Assembly (NCBI RefSeq): GCF_900102015.1
Contig: NZ_FNAT01000010.1
Coordinates: forward strand, 1-64,000
DNA length: 64,000 nucleotides
Direction of reading: 5' to 3'
From: Limimaricola pyoseonensis
GTDB lineage: Bacteria > Pseudomonadota > Alphaproteobacteria > Rhodobacterales > Rhodobacteraceae
Below, one piece after another: positions 16,233 to 25,093 of this stretch. The position numbers and the translations under genes are program-made. Below the pieces are notes generated by a model. That model saw only the letters and a list, made by a program, of their open reading frames with translations, was not told where the DNA came from and made no database searches. Positions within the stretch are counted from its first letter, which is position 1. Each line of letters begins with the position of its first letter.

Positions 16233-17678
16233 TCACTCGGATTCGGCCGAGTAGATCAGCCGCTCGGCGCAGGGCGCGACGCGCAGGATGTTGGTCGAGC
16301 CCGGCGTGTTGAACGGCACGCCGGCGGTGACCACGATCATGTCCGCCTCGGTCGCGAGACCCTGCTCGCGCGCGGCGCGCGCCGCCGCGACCACCGCCGC
16401 CTTGAAGCGGTCGACCTCGCCGGTGATGACGCAGTTTGTGCCCCAGGTCAGGCAGAGCCGGCGCGCGGTGTTCTGCACCGAGGTCAGCGCCAGGATCGGC
16501 ACGCGCGGCCGCTCGCGCGCCACCAGCGAGGCGGTGGTGCCCGATTGCGAGAAGCAGCAGATCGCCTTGACGTTGGTGGTTTCGGCGATCTCGCGCGCCG
16601 CGGCGACGATGCCGTCGGCGACCGAGTTGTGCGTCACCTTGCGCGAGCTTTCGATGATGTCGCGATAGGTCGGGTCGTGCTCGACCTCGTCGGCGACGTT
16701 GTCCATCGTCGCCACGGCCTGCACCGGGTACTGGCCGGCCGCCGATTCGGCCGAGAGCATGATCGCGTCGGCGCCCTCGTAGATCGCGGTCGCCACGTCA
16801 GAGACCTCGGCGCGGGTCGGCATCGGGCTCTCGATCATCGATTCGAGCATCTGCGTCGCCACGATCACCGGCTTGGCGGCGGCGCGGCAGCGGCGCACCA
16901 GCTGCTTCTGGATCGGCGGCACGTTCTGCACCGGCAGCTCGACGCCGAGATCGCCGCGCGCCACCATGATGCCGTCGGAGGCCGCGAGGATCTCCTCGAA
17001 GGCCTTCACCGCGGCGGGCTTCTCGATCTTCGACAGGATCGCGGCGCGGCCCTTGCAGAGCTGGCGCGCCTCCTCGACGTCGGCGGCGCGCTGCACGAAG
17101 CTCAGCGCCAGCCAGTCGACCCCGAGATCGCAGACGAATTCGAGGTCCTTGCGGTCCTTCTCCGACAGCGCGGCCAGCGGCAGCACCACGTCGGGCACGT
17201 TCACGCCCTTGCGGTTCGAGATGGTACCGCCGACGACCACTTCGCAATCGGCGAAGTCGGGGCCGCACTCCTTCACCCGCAGGCGGATCTTGCCGTCGTT
17301 GACCAGCAGAGAGGCGCCCGGCTCGAGCGCGTCGAAGATCTCCTTGTGCGGCAGGCGCACGCGGGTGGCGTCGCCCTCGGCCTCATCAAGGTCGAGCCGG
17401 AAGGCCGCGCCTTCGACCAGCTCCTCCTCGCCGTTGGCAAAGGTGCCGACGCGCAGCTTCGGCCCCTGCAGGTCCGCGAGGATGGCGATCGGCGAGCCGA
17501 GATCCGCCTCGACCTGGCGGATGATCTCGTGGCGGGCCCGGATCTCGGAATGCTCGCCATGGCTCATGTTGAGGCGGAACACGTCCGCCCCGGCCTCCAC
17601 GAGGGCGCGGATCACCTCGTAGGTGCTCGACGCCGGCCCCAGCGTGGCCACGATTTTCACATTGCGATGGCGCTTCAT
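16233..17678 (-). CDS. pyk: Pyruvate kinase
   Basis: 481 aa. Converts phosphoenolpyruvate and ADP to pyruvate and ATP. MKRHRNVKIVATLGPASSTY opens the TIM barrel, which holds RLNMSHGEHSE, the catalytic Lys in ILSKIEKPAAVKAFEEIL, and GIMVARGDLGVELPVQNVP. The B domain lies at about 70-170. The C-terminal regulatory domain (about 350-475) includes CCFSQSGTTASLVARERPRV. The start at 17678 is supported by an AGAGG ribosome-binding site; an upstream in-frame ATG at 17705 would only add MGPVERIHL. Monocistronic, convergent with the PepSY gene. Confidence 0.97.
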   Translation of the reverse strand: MKRHRNVKIVATLGPASSTYEVIRALVEAGADVFRLNMSHGEHSEIRARHEIIRQVEADLGSPIAILADLQGPKLRVGTFANGEEELVEGAAFRLDLDEAEGDATRVRLPHKEIFDALEPGASLLVNDGKIRLRVKECGPDFADCEVVVGGTISNRKGVNVPDVVLPLAALSEKDRKDLEFVCDLGVDWLALSFVQRAADVEEARQLCKGRAAILSKIEKPAAVKAFEEILAASDGIMVARGDLGVELPVQNVPPIQKQLVRRCRAAAKPVIVATQMLESMIESPMPTRAEVSDVATAIYEGADAIMLSAESAAGQYPVQAVATMDNVADEVEHDPTYRDIIESSRKVTHNSVADGIVAAAREIAETTNVKAICCFSQSGTTASLVARERPRVPILALTSVQNTARRLCLTWGTNCVITGEVDRFKAAVVAAARAAREQGLATEADMIVVTAGVPFNTPGSTNILRVAPCAERLIYSAESE

Positions 17679-17848
17679 CAGGTGGATCCTCTCGACTGGC
17701 CCCATGGACGCGATAGATGTGTGACAGGCGGCTGGCGGTCCCGTTACCGCTACCAACGCCGGTTCGGGCGCCTTATCGCCCAGAATCGCCGGTCTCACAA
17801 CTGGCGTGCCACAGAAGTTAGGGACAGCGAGAGGGATCGCCACACCAT

Positions 17849-18592
17849 ATGTCGTCAGAAGCCTACCGCACCGTCGGCGAGGGGCGCGGATCGCGCTGGC
17901 TCGTCACCTGCGACCACGCGAGCAACCACGTGCCCGGCTGGGTCTCGGGCGGCGATCTCGGCCTGCCCGCCTCGGACATGGCGCGCCACATCGCGTGGGA
18001 CGTGGGCGCCGCGGGCGTCACCGAGGCGCTGGCCGAGCGGCTCGACGCGCCGGCGGTGCTGTCGTGCTTCTCGCGGCTGGTGATCGACCCCAACCGCGGC
18101 GAGGACGACCCGACACTGGTGATGAAGCTCTATGACGGCTCGATCGTGCCGGGCAACCGCCATGCCGGCCCCGAGGACGTGGCCGAGCGGATCGAGCGGC
18201 TGCACCGCCCCTATCACGACGCCTACGAGGAGATCGCCGCGCGCCGCGACGACACGGTGGTGGTGGCGATCCACAGCTACACGCCGCAGCTGCGCGGCCG
18301 CCCGCCCCGGCCCTGGCAGGTGGCGGTGCTGCACAGCCACCATGATTCGCGCCTCGCCCGCCCGCTGATCGCGCGGCTGCGCGAGGAGGACGACCTGACG
18401 GTCGGCGACAACCAGCCCTACACGGGCCACCTGCCCGGCGATTCGATCGACCGCCACGCGCTGCGGCCGGGGCGCGCCAACGTGCTGATCGAGATCCGCA
18501 ACGACCTGATCGAGACCGAGGCCGGCCAGGTCGCCTGGGCCGAGCGGCTGGCGCCGATCCTGACCGAGACCCTCGAGACCACCGGACTGTGA
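17849..18592 (+). CDS. N-formylglutamate amidohydrolase family protein
   Basis: 247 aa, FGase family (HutG2-like). It contains the metal and substrate motifs CDHASNHVPGW at about residues 24-34 and VVVAIHSYTPQLRGR near 133-147, plus NQPYTGHLPGDSIDRHALRP. Members hydrolyse N-formyl-L-glutamate to glutamate and formate in histidine degradation, though many act elsewhere. No hut genes are nearby, so the physiological substrate is uncertain. A GAGAGGGA ribosome-binding site precedes the ATG. It lies just upstream of the DUF1244 gene (11-nt gap), suggesting one transcript. Confidence 0.9.
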   Translation: MSSEAYRTVGEGRGSRWLVTCDHASNHVPGWVSGGDLGLPASDMARHIAWDVGAAGVTEALAERLDAPAVLSCFSRLVIDPNRGEDDPTLVMKLYDGSIVPGNRHAGPEDVAERIERLHRPYHDAYEEIAARRDDTVVVAIHSYTPQLRGRPPRPWQVAVLHSHHDSRLARPLIARLREEDDLTVGDNQPYTGHLPGDSIDRHALRPGRANVLIEIRNDLIETEAGQVAWAERLAPILTETLETTGL

Positions 18593-18603
18593 CGGAGGAC
18601 GAC

Positions 18604-18933
18604 ATGAGCAAGATGGACGAGATCGACGACGCGACCCGCACCGAGATCGAGGCGGCGGCGTTCCGCAGGCTGCAAAGGCACCTGATGGAGGAACGCCCCG
18701 AGGTGCAGAACATCGACCTGATGAACCTCGCCGGCTTCTGCCGCAACTGCCTGTCGCGCTGGATGCAGGAGGAGGCCGCCGCGCGCGGCCACGAGATGTC
18801 CAAGGACGAGGCGCGCGAGGCCTATTACGGCATGCCCTATGCCGAGTGGCGCGAGAAGCACCAGCGCGAGGCGAGCGAAGAGGCGCGCGCCGCCTTCGAC
18901 GCGGCGCAGAAGCACGAGGCGAGCGAGGGCTGA
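18604..18933 (+). CDS. DUF1244 family protein
   Basis: 109 aa, soluble, helix-rich. It carries the conserved block LMNLAGFCRNCLSRWMQEEA (residues about 40-59, with a CRNC pair) and AYYGMPYAEWREKHQ, both typical of the DUF1244 family common in alpha- and gammaproteobacteria. The start MSKMDEID at 18604 is chosen because GGAGG lies 7 nt upstream; a GTG start 15 nt earlier is less likely. Function unknown. The invariant Cys pair could bind metal. Probably co-transcribed with the amidohydrolase. Confidence 0.88.
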   Translation: MSKMDEIDDATRTEIEAAAFRRLQRHLMEERPEVQNIDLMNLAGFCRNCLSRWMQEEAAARGHEMSKDEAREAYYGMPYAEWREKHQREASEEARAAFDAAQKHEASEG

Positions 18934-18937
18934 GCCC

Positions 18938-19252
18938 TCAGCCGTAGCGGCGCATCGCCTCCATCTCGAGCGACAGCCGCAGCTCCAGGTCGGCGAGGAC
19001 GCGCATCTCTTCGCGGCGCGCCTCCTCGCCGGTCAGTTCGGCCAGCCGCGCCTTGGACTCGGCGATCTGCGCCTTAAGCGTCACCGCCTGCGGCTTGGCG
19101 CCCGATTCGCGCATCAACCGGTCGAGCACGGCGTCGCCGGGCATGTGCAGGTCGGGGATCGGCTTGCCCTTGCCGGGCAGGTCGTCGAAGGCGCCTTCCC
19201 TCTCGGCCTTGGCGATGGCCTGTCCGATCAGGTCGATCAGCGGGTGGTCCAT
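18938..19252 (-). CDS. DUF1992 (DnaJ-like homologue subfamily C) protein
   Basis: 104 aa. It begins MDHPLIDLIGQAIAKAEREG, followed by GAFDDLPGKGKPIPDL, the defining block of DUF1992 proteins (related to eukaryotic DNAJC28, without a J domain). The C-terminal half is a long charged helix, KAQIAESKARLAELTGEEAR. Function unknown. It sits 17 nt downstream of the D-amino acid transaminase gene on the same strand, so the two are likely co-transcribed, and ends 4 nt from the convergent DUF1244 stop. Confidence 0.88.
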   Translation of the reverse strand: MDHPLIDLIGQAIAKAEREGAFDDLPGKGKPIPDLHMPGDAVLDRLMRESGAKPQAVTLKAQIAESKARLAELTGEEARREEMRVLADLELRLSLEMEAMRRYG

Positions 19253-19269
19253 GACGAAGCCTCCTGTTC

Positions 19270-20130
19270 TCAGAGCGCCGCCTTGCGGCTTTCCTCCAGA
19301 TAGATCTCGCGCAGCCGGCTTGCCACCGGGCCCGGCACGCCTTCGCCGAGCGTCATGCCGTCGATCTCCACCACCGGCATCACGAAGGTCGAGGCCGAGG
19401 TGATGAAGGCCTCGTCGGCCTGCTTGGCCTCCTCGATGGTGAAGGCGCGCTCCTCCACCTTCATCTGCGATTCGCGGGCGAAGCGCAGCACCGCGTTGCG
19501 GGTGATGCCGTGCAGGATCTCGTGGCCGAGATGACGGGTGACGATGGTGTTGCCCTTGACGATGTAGGCGTTGTTCGAGGTGCCCTCGGTGACGTGGTCG
19601 TCCTCGACCATCCAGGCGTCGTCGACCCCCGCGGCCTTGGCCATCATCTTGCCCATCGAGGGGTAGAGCAGCTGCACCGTCTTGATGTCGCGCCGGCCCC
19701 AGCGGATGTCGGGGATCGAGATGACGCGGATGCCCTCCCTGGCCTGCGGACTGTCGGCGAGGCCGGGCTTGCTTTGCGTGAACAGCACCACCGTCGGCTC
19801 GGTCTCGGCCGGCGGGAAGGCGAAGTCCCGGTCGCCCGGCGCGCCGCGGGTGACCTGCAGGTAGATCATCCCGTCCTCGATCTCGTTGCGCGCCACCAGC
19901 TCGCGGTGGATCTCGAGCAGCGCCTCGTCCTCCATCGGCTTGCGGATCTGCAGCTCGTGCAGGCTGCGCTCCAGCCGCTTGGCGTGGCCCTCGAAGTCGA
20001 TCAGCTTGCCGCCGAGCACCGAGGTCACCTCGTAGACGCCGTCGGCCATCAGGAAACCGCGGTCGAAGATCGAGACCTTGGCCTCGGTTTCGGGCAGGTA
20101 TTCCCCGTTGACGTAGACGGTGCGGGTCAT
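19270..20130 (-). CDS. dat: D-amino acid transaminase (fold type IV PLP enzyme)
   Basis: 286 aa, fold-type IV aminotransferase. MTRTVYVNGEYLPETEAKVS is followed by FDRGFLMADGVYEV (residues about 22-35), typical of D-alanine transaminases. The PLP lysine is expected in MGKMMAKAAGVDDAWMV, and the cofactor phosphate site in VTEGTSNNAYIV. It should interconvert D-alanine and D-glutamate with their oxoacids, supplying wall precursors. The dipeptide epimerase just upstream on the same strand also handles peptidoglycan-derived Glu, which supports a D-amino acid or murein-recycling role. A GAGGAGAG ribosome-binding site fixes the start. Confidence 0.9.
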   Translation of the reverse strand: MTRTVYVNGEYLPETEAKVSIFDRGFLMADGVYEVTSVLGGKLIDFEGHAKRLERSLHELQIRKPMEDEALLEIHRELVARNEIEDGMIYLQVTRGAPGDRDFAFPPAETEPTVVLFTQSKPGLADSPQAREGIRVISIPDIRWGRRDIKTVQLLYPSMGKMMAKAAGVDDAWMVEDDHVTEGTSNNAYIVKGNTIVTRHLGHEILHGITRNAVLRFARESQMKVEERAFTIEEAKQADEAFITSASTFVMPVVEIDGMTLGEGVPGPVASRLREIYLEESRKAAL

Positions 20131-20192
20131 GGCGCTCTCCTCGTGGCTGGCGCGCCCCTTCTGCCGCAAGGTGACGCGCTCCGCCAGAGCGG

Positions 20193-21158
20193 TCAGCCCC
20201 AGAGCGCGGATTCGGCCGGGTGCAGCCCCTCGCCGTCATGGCGCATCGGCGGCTCGCGGTCGGCGGCGAGCAGCAGCGGCCCGTCGAGATCGACCACCTC
20301 CGCGCCCTGCGCCACCAGATGCGCCGGCGCCATGGCGAGCGACGAGCCGACCATGCAGCCGACCATCACGCGGAAGCCCTCGGCCCGAGCCGCGTCGCGC
20401 AGGGCCAGCGCCTCGGTCAGCCCGCCGGTCTTGTCGAGCTTGATGTTGGCCATGTCGTAGCGGCCGCGCAAGCCGGGCAGCGAGGCGCGGTCGTGGCAGC
20501 TTTCGTCGGCGCAGACCGGCAGCGGCCGGGCGACGCCCTCCAGCGCCGCGTCCTCGCCCGCGGGCAGCGGCTGCTCGACCAGCGCCACGCCCAGCCGCAG
20601 CAGGTGCGGCGCGAGCTCGGCATAGGTCGCGGCGGTCCAGCCCTCGTTGGCGTCGACGATGATGGTCGATCGGGGCGCGCCGCGGCGCACCGCCTCGAGC
20701 CGGGCCATGTCGTCGGGCGTGCCGAGCTTGATCTTCAGAAGCGGCCGGTGCGCCTCTTCGCGCGCCCGCGCCTCCATCGCCTCGGGCGCGTCGAGCGACA
20801 GGGTGTAGGCGGTGACGAGCGGCTTCGGGGCCTCGAGCCCCGCCAGCTTCCAGACCGGCACGCCGGCGCGCTTGGCTTCGAGATCCCACAGCGCGCAATC
20901 CACCGCGTTGCGCGCGGCGCCGGCGGGCAGCGCCTCCTGCAGGCTGCGGCGGTCGATGTCATGCGGCAGCGCCTCGATCTGCGCGCGCACGCTTTCGAGG
21001 CTCTCGCCGTAGCGGGCATAGGGCACGCATTCGCCCTGCCCCGCCACGCCGTCGCGCGCCACCCGCACGCTCAGCACATGCGCGGCCATGCGCGAGCCGC
21101 GGCTGATGGTGAAGGCACGCGCCAGCGGAAAGCTGTCGTCGAGCACCGTGATGGTCAT
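20193..21158 (-). CDS. L-Ala-D/L-Glu (dipeptide) epimerase, enolase superfamily
   Basis: 321 aa. The capping domain is residues 1-115 and the TIM barrel follows. Visible catalytic residues are the KxK lysines in RPLLKIKLGTP, metal ligands in IIVDANEGW, ALVEQPLP and VCADESC, and the opposite-face lysine in NIKLDKTGG. This matches the muconate-lactonising subgroup that epimerises L-Ala-D-Glu from recycled peptidoglycan. The order MBL hydrolase, epimerase (4-nt overlap), then D-amino acid transaminase 62 nt on suggests a small operon for murein peptide or D-amino acid use. Exact dipeptide preference cannot be read. Confidence 0.88.
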   Translation of the reverse strand: MTITVLDDSFPLARAFTISRGSRMAAHVLSVRVARDGVAGQGECVPYARYGESLESVRAQIEALPHDIDRRSLQEALPAGAARNAVDCALWDLEAKRAGVPVWKLAGLEAPKPLVTAYTLSLDAPEAMEARAREEAHRPLLKIKLGTPDDMARLEAVRRGAPRSTIIVDANEGWTAATYAELAPHLLRLGVALVEQPLPAGEDAALEGVARPLPVCADESCHDRASLPGLRGRYDMANIKLDKTGGLTEALALRDAARAEGFRVMVGCMVGSSLAMAPAHLVAQGAEVVDLDGPLLLAADREPPMRHDGEGLHPAESALWG

Positions 21159-22195
21159 GCCGCCCTCCAGCGCCAGATGCCGGCCTCGTCGGTGTGCCGC
21201 ACCGCCCGCCCCTGCGCCACCAGCGCGTTCAGGTGCCCGAGCGCCTCGCCCAGCGCGAGGCCGTAGACGTCGCGCGTGACCGAGCGGCGGAACAGCGGCG
21301 CGAAGCAGTCGGAGGCGGCGCGCGGCACGGCGATATGCCGCTCCAGCCGGTCGAGCGCCTCGCGATGGCCCTGCGCCATCTGCGCCAGCCGTTCGGGCAA
21401 GCCGCGATAGGGCCGCTTGTGGCCGGGCAGCACGAAATGCCGCGCCTCAGCGAAGCGCGACAGCCGATCGCAGGCGGCGATCCAGTCGCTCACCGGGTCG
21501 TTCTCGGGCTCGGTCGGCTGCACGCCGAGATTGGGGCTGATGCCGGGCAGAAGCTGGTCGCCACCGATCACGAGGTCGTCGTCCGCGCTCCAGAAGGTCG
21601 CATGCTCGGGCGCGTGGCCCTCGCCCATGCGGATGGTCCAGTCGCGCCCGCCCATGCGGATCGTGCCGCCCTCGCGCAGACGGGTGTAGCCCAAGGGCAG
21701 CGGCGCGACCCAGTCGGCGAAGTTGAAGGGCCTCTCGGTGCGGCGCTGCGCCAGAAGCTCCGGGTCCATCCCGGCGCGCTTCCAGAAGGCCAGCGTCTCC
21801 TTGGTGGGCAGGCTCTGCTCGTCCAGAAGCAGCATCCGCGCCAGCAGGTAGCCGGTGCGCGGCATCAGGAGTTCCGCGCCGAACTTCGCCATCAGCCAGC
21901 CGGCAAGCCCGACATGGTCGGGGTGGTGATGCGTCACCACCACCCGCCGCACCGGTTTGCCGCCGAGCGGGCCGGCAAGCAGCGCCTCCCAGACCTCGCG
22001 GATGGCCTTGGTGTCGAGCCCGGTGTCGATCACGCTCCAGCCGTCGCCCTCGTCGAGCGCGTAGAGGTTCACGTGGTCGAGCGCCCAGGGCAGCGGCAGG
22101 CGCAGCCAGAACACCCCCGGGGCGATCTCTGCGGCTTCGCCCGGTGCGGGCGGCTCGTGGACCTCGGCGGTCCGGGCGGTGGCACGATCGGTCAT
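21155..22195 (-). CDS. MBL-fold metallo-hydrolase
   Basis: 346 aa, metallo-beta-lactamase fold. The binuclear metal motif is VTHHHPDHVGLAGW near residues 87-100, with further ligands in MGEGHAPEHATFWS and the C-terminal VLPGHKRPYRG. A helical region from about 270 (a winged-helix-like cap, GLALGEALGHLNALVAQGR) resembles LACTB2-type proteins that act on nucleic acid or thioesters. Its stop overlaps the epimerase ATG (ATGA). It lies 52 nt from the acyl-CoA dehydrogenase stop on the same strand. Substrate unknown. Confidence 0.88.
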   Translation of the reverse strand: MTDRATARTAEVHEPPAPGEAAEIAPGVFWLRLPLPWALDHVNLYALDEGDGWSVIDTGLDTKAIREVWEALLAGPLGGKPVRRVVVTHHHPDHVGLAGWLMAKFGAELLMPRTGYLLARMLLLDEQSLPTKETLAFWKRAGMDPELLAQRRTERPFNFADWVAPLPLGYTRLREGGTIRMGGRDWTIRMGEGHAPEHATFWSADDDLVIGGDQLLPGISPNLGVQPTEPENDPVSDWIAACDRLSRFAEARHFVLPGHKRPYRGLPERLAQMAQGHREALDRLERHIAVPRAASDCFAPLFRRSVTRDVYGLALGEALGHLNALVAQGRAVRHTDEAGIWRWRAA

Positions 22196-22247
22196 GCCCC
22201 CGACATGCCGCAGCGCGGGCGCGGCGGCAAGCCGGGGCGCGCGGGCG

Positions 22248-23948
22248 TCAGACCCCGAGATCCTCGGCCCCGAGCGCCATGACGCTGCCCGCGCCCGCGC
22301 GCAGCGCGGCGAGATGGGCGGCGTGCTCGGGCAGCATCCGCGCGATGTAGAAGGCGGCGAGCCGCTTGCGCTTGCCGTCGCCCGCCATCGCGGCGCGCAG
22401 GTGCATGTGCCCGCCCAGAACCCGCGCGAAGGCGCGCAGATAGGCCAGCGCCCCTGCGAAACGCTCGGCCGGGTCGCGCGCGAGCAGCCAGTCGGTCGCC
22501 TCGCGCAGCGCCTCGGCGGCCTGCCAGACCGGCTCGGCCAGGTCGGGCAGCGAGCCGCGCGCCGCCTCGGCCCCGGCCTCGATCTCGTCGAGCAGCGCGA
22601 AGGCCGCCTCGCCGCCATCCATCAGCTTGCGGCCGACGAGGTCCATCGCCTGGATGCCGTTGGTGCCCTCGTAGATCGCGGTGATGCGGACGTCGCGCAG
22701 GAACTGCGCCGCGCCGGTCTCCTCGATGAAGCCCATGCCGCCATGCACCTGGATGCCGAGATCGGCGACCGAGATGCCGGTCTCGGTGCCGTAGGCCTTG
22801 GCGATCGGCGTCAGGAAGGCGGCGCGCGCCCGCGCAGCAGAGCTGTCGTCGGCGCGGCCCATGTCCATCGCCCTGGCGCAGGCCAGCGCGATGGCACGCG
22901 CGGCGAAGGTCTCGGCCCGCATCCGCGCCAGCATGCCGCGCACGTCGGCATGTTCGACGATCGCGCCCGAGCCGCCGGCCTTGCCCTGCTTGCGGTCCAT
23001 CGCATAGGCCAGCGCCGCCTGCGTCGCGGCCTCGGCCACGCCGATCGCCTGGCCGCCGACGCCGAGGCGGGCGTTGTTCATCATGGTGAACATCGCCGCC
23101 ATCCCGGCATGCGGCTCGCCCACCAGCCAGCCGGTGGCGCCGTCATATTCCATCACAGCCGTGGGCGAGCCGTGGATGCCCATCTTGTGCTCGAGGCTGA
23201 CCACGCGCAGCGAGTTGGCCTCGCCCGGCTTACCGTCGGCGTCGGGGATGTATTTCGGCACGAGGAACAGGCTGATGCCCTTGGTGCCCGGCGCGCCGTC
23301 GGGCAGCCGCGCCAGCACCATGTGCACGACGTTGTCGGAAAAGTCGTTGTCGCCCCAGGTGATGTAGATCTTCTGGCCGCTGATCGCGTAGGTGCCGTCG
23401 CCCTTCGGCTCGGCCTTGGTGCGGAGCGCGCCGACGTCGGAGCCGGCCTGCGGCTCGGTCAGGTTCATCGTGCCGCACCATTCGCCCGACACCAGCTTGG
23501 GCAGGTAGAGCGCCTGCAGCTCGGGCGAGGCGTGGTGCTCCAGCGCCTCGATCTCGGCCTGGGTCATCAGCGGGTTGAGCTGCAGCGCCAGGCAGGCGCC
23601 GCCCATCATCTCGTTCACCGCGGTGGTCACGGTCATCGGCAGCCCCATGCCGCCATGCTCGGGGTCGGCGGCCATGCCGACCCAGCCGCCATCGGCGATG
23701 GCGCGGTAGCCCTCGGCATAGCCGGGCGAGGTGCGCACCACCCCGTTCTCGAGCTTCGCCGGGGTCAGGTCGCCGGCGCGGTTCAGCGGCGCCAGCACGC
23801 TGTCGCACATCTTGCCGGCCTCGGTCAGGATCGCGCTCACCATGTCGGGCGTCGCCTCGGCGTAGCGCTCGGTGGCGGCGACCGCGTCGAAACCGACCAC
23901 GTGGTCGAGAATGAAACGGAAATCGTCGACTGGGGATGTATAGGGCAT
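22248..23948 (-). CDS. Acyl-CoA dehydrogenase, large DmdC-like subfamily
   Basis: 566 aa, longer than classical 380-aa acyl-CoA dehydrogenases because of a C-terminal extension typical of the DmdC/AidB-like branch. Motifs: GTMNLTEPQAGSDVGALRT (flavin and substrate strand, about 160-178), QKIYITWGDNDFSDN, VHGGMGFIEETGAAQFLRD, and the catalytic Glu in ITAIYEGTNGIQAMDLVGRK. FAD enzyme introducing an alpha,beta double bond; electrons would pass to ETF (472) and ETF-QO (56177). DmdC acts on methylmercaptopropionyl-CoA from DMSP, but dmdA/B/D are not adjacent, so the substrate is open. Divergent from tsaC. Confidence 0.93.
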   Translation of the reverse strand: MPYTSPVDDFRFILDHVVGFDAVAATERYAEATPDMVSAILTEAGKMCDSVLAPLNRAGDLTPAKLENGVVRTSPGYAEGYRAIADGGWVGMAADPEHGGMGLPMTVTTAVNEMMGGACLALQLNPLMTQAEIEALEHHASPELQALYLPKLVSGEWCGTMNLTEPQAGSDVGALRTKAEPKGDGTYAISGQKIYITWGDNDFSDNVVHMVLARLPDGAPGTKGISLFLVPKYIPDADGKPGEANSLRVVSLEHKMGIHGSPTAVMEYDGATGWLVGEPHAGMAAMFTMMNNARLGVGGQAIGVAEAATQAALAYAMDRKQGKAGGSGAIVEHADVRGMLARMRAETFAARAIALACARAMDMGRADDSSAARARAAFLTPIAKAYGTETGISVADLGIQVHGGMGFIEETGAAQFLRDVRITAIYEGTNGIQAMDLVGRKLMDGGEAAFALLDEIEAGAEAARGSLPDLAEPVWQAAEALREATDWLLARDPAERFAGALAYLRAFARVLGGHMHLRAAMAGDGKRKRLAAFYIARMLPEHAAHLAALRAGAGSVMALGAEDLGV

Positions 23949-24054
23949 TGCGGGTCTCCTCCGACGCGTGGCATTCGGAAGGCCGGGCGTCATTTCTCCT
24001 CGGCGCAGAGCCTGATACGGTGCCCGGGAACCGATCAAGCCCGAACGCCACGTC

Positions 24055-25002
24055 ATGACCAGACACCTCGATGCCGACGATGCAGGCCTGCGCCGCGCCG
24101 CCCAGATGCTGCGCAGGGGCGGGCTCGTCTCCTTCCCGACCGAGACCGTCTACGGGCTCGGCGCCGACGCGACCGACGACACCGCGGTGGCGCGGATCTA
24201 CGAGGCCAAGGGCCGGCCGAGCTTCAACCCGCTGATCGTGCACCTGCCCGATGCCGAGGCGGTCGAGGCCTATTGCGTGATGACCGAGGACGCGCGGCGG
24301 CTGGCCGGGGCCTTCTGGCCCGGCGCGCTGACGCTGGTGCTGCCGATCCGCGCCTATGCCGGGATCTCCAAGCTGGTGACGGCCGGGCTCGACACTCTGG
24401 CGGTGCGGGTGCCCGACCACCCCGTCGCGCAGGCGATCCTGCGCGAGACCGCGCGCCCCGTGGCCGCGCCCTCGGCCAACCCCTCGGGCCGGGTCAGCCC
24501 GACCACGGCGCAGCACGTGATCGCGGGCCTTGCCGGCCGGATCGAGGCGGTGGTCGATGGCGGGCCCTGCGGCGTCGGCGTCGAATCCACCATCGTCGAC
24601 TGCAGCGAGGACGAACCGGTGCTGCTGCGCGCCGGCGGGCTACCGGTCGAGGCGATCGAGGCCTGCCTCGGGCGGGCGCTCGGCCTCGGCCCGGTCGCGC
24701 CGTCGACCGCGCCCAGCGCGCCCGGCCAGCTGGCCTCGCATTACGCGCCCAGCGGCAGCGTGCGGCTCGACGCCACCGAGACCGAGCCGGGCGAGACCTA
24801 TCTCGGCTTCGGCGCGCTCGGCGCGGACATGAACCTCTCGCCCAGCGGCGATCTGGTCGAGGCGGCGGCGAACCTGTTCTCCTGCCTGCACCAGCTCGAC
24901 GCGATGGGGGCCGAGCGGATCGCCGTGGCGCCGATCCCCGATCACGGGCTCGGCCGGGCGATCAACGACCGGCTGCGCCGGGCGGCGGCACCGCGCGACT
25001 GA
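24055..25002 (+). CDS. tsaC: L-threonylcarbamoyladenylate synthase (Sua5 type)
   Basis: 315 aa. The YrdC domain covers residues 1-195: [17 protein letters not shown], then [18 protein letters not shown], and [18 protein letters not shown]-terminal Sua5 domain (about 225-310, [11 protein letters not shown]) follows, so this is the long Sua5 form rather than short TsaC. It makes threonylcarbamoyl-AMP for t6A37 modification of ANN-decoding tRNAs. No clear Shine-Dalgarno precedes the ATG. Divergent from the acyl-CoA dehydrogenase, 91 nt before pyrB. Confidence 0.95.
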   Translation: MTRHLDADDAGLRRAAQMLRRGGLVSFPTETVYGLGADATDDTAVARIYEAKGRPSFNPLIVHLPDAEAVEAYCVMTEDARRLAGAFWPGALTLVLPIRAYAGISKLVTAGLDTLAVRVPDHPVAQAILRETARPVAAPSANPSGRVSPTTAQHVIAGLAGRIEAVVDGGPCGVGVESTIVDCSEDEPVLLRAGGLPVEAIEACLGRALGLGPVAPSTAPSAPGQLASHYAPSGSVRLDATETEPGETYLGFGALGADMNLSPSGDLVEAAANLFSCLHQLDAMGAERIAVAPIPDHGLGRAINDRLRRAAAPRD

Positions 25003-25036
25003 CGGTCGCGAAGGGGAAATCGCGCCCGCCCCGCGC

Positions 25037-25066
25037 TTTACGCCGCGCCGCGCGCGGCCCTATAAG
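25037..25066 (+). promoter_or_regulatory. Possible pyrB promoter
   Basis: TTTACG (25037-25042), 18-nt spacer, TATAAG (25061-25066), then GGCGCGCGAC. The -10 plus GGCGCGC discriminator resembles those of rpsU and rpmI. It is 28 nt before the pyrB ATG. The -35 is poor. Confidence 0.4.
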
Positions 25067-25093
25067 GCGCGCGACCGACAGGAGCCCTGCCCC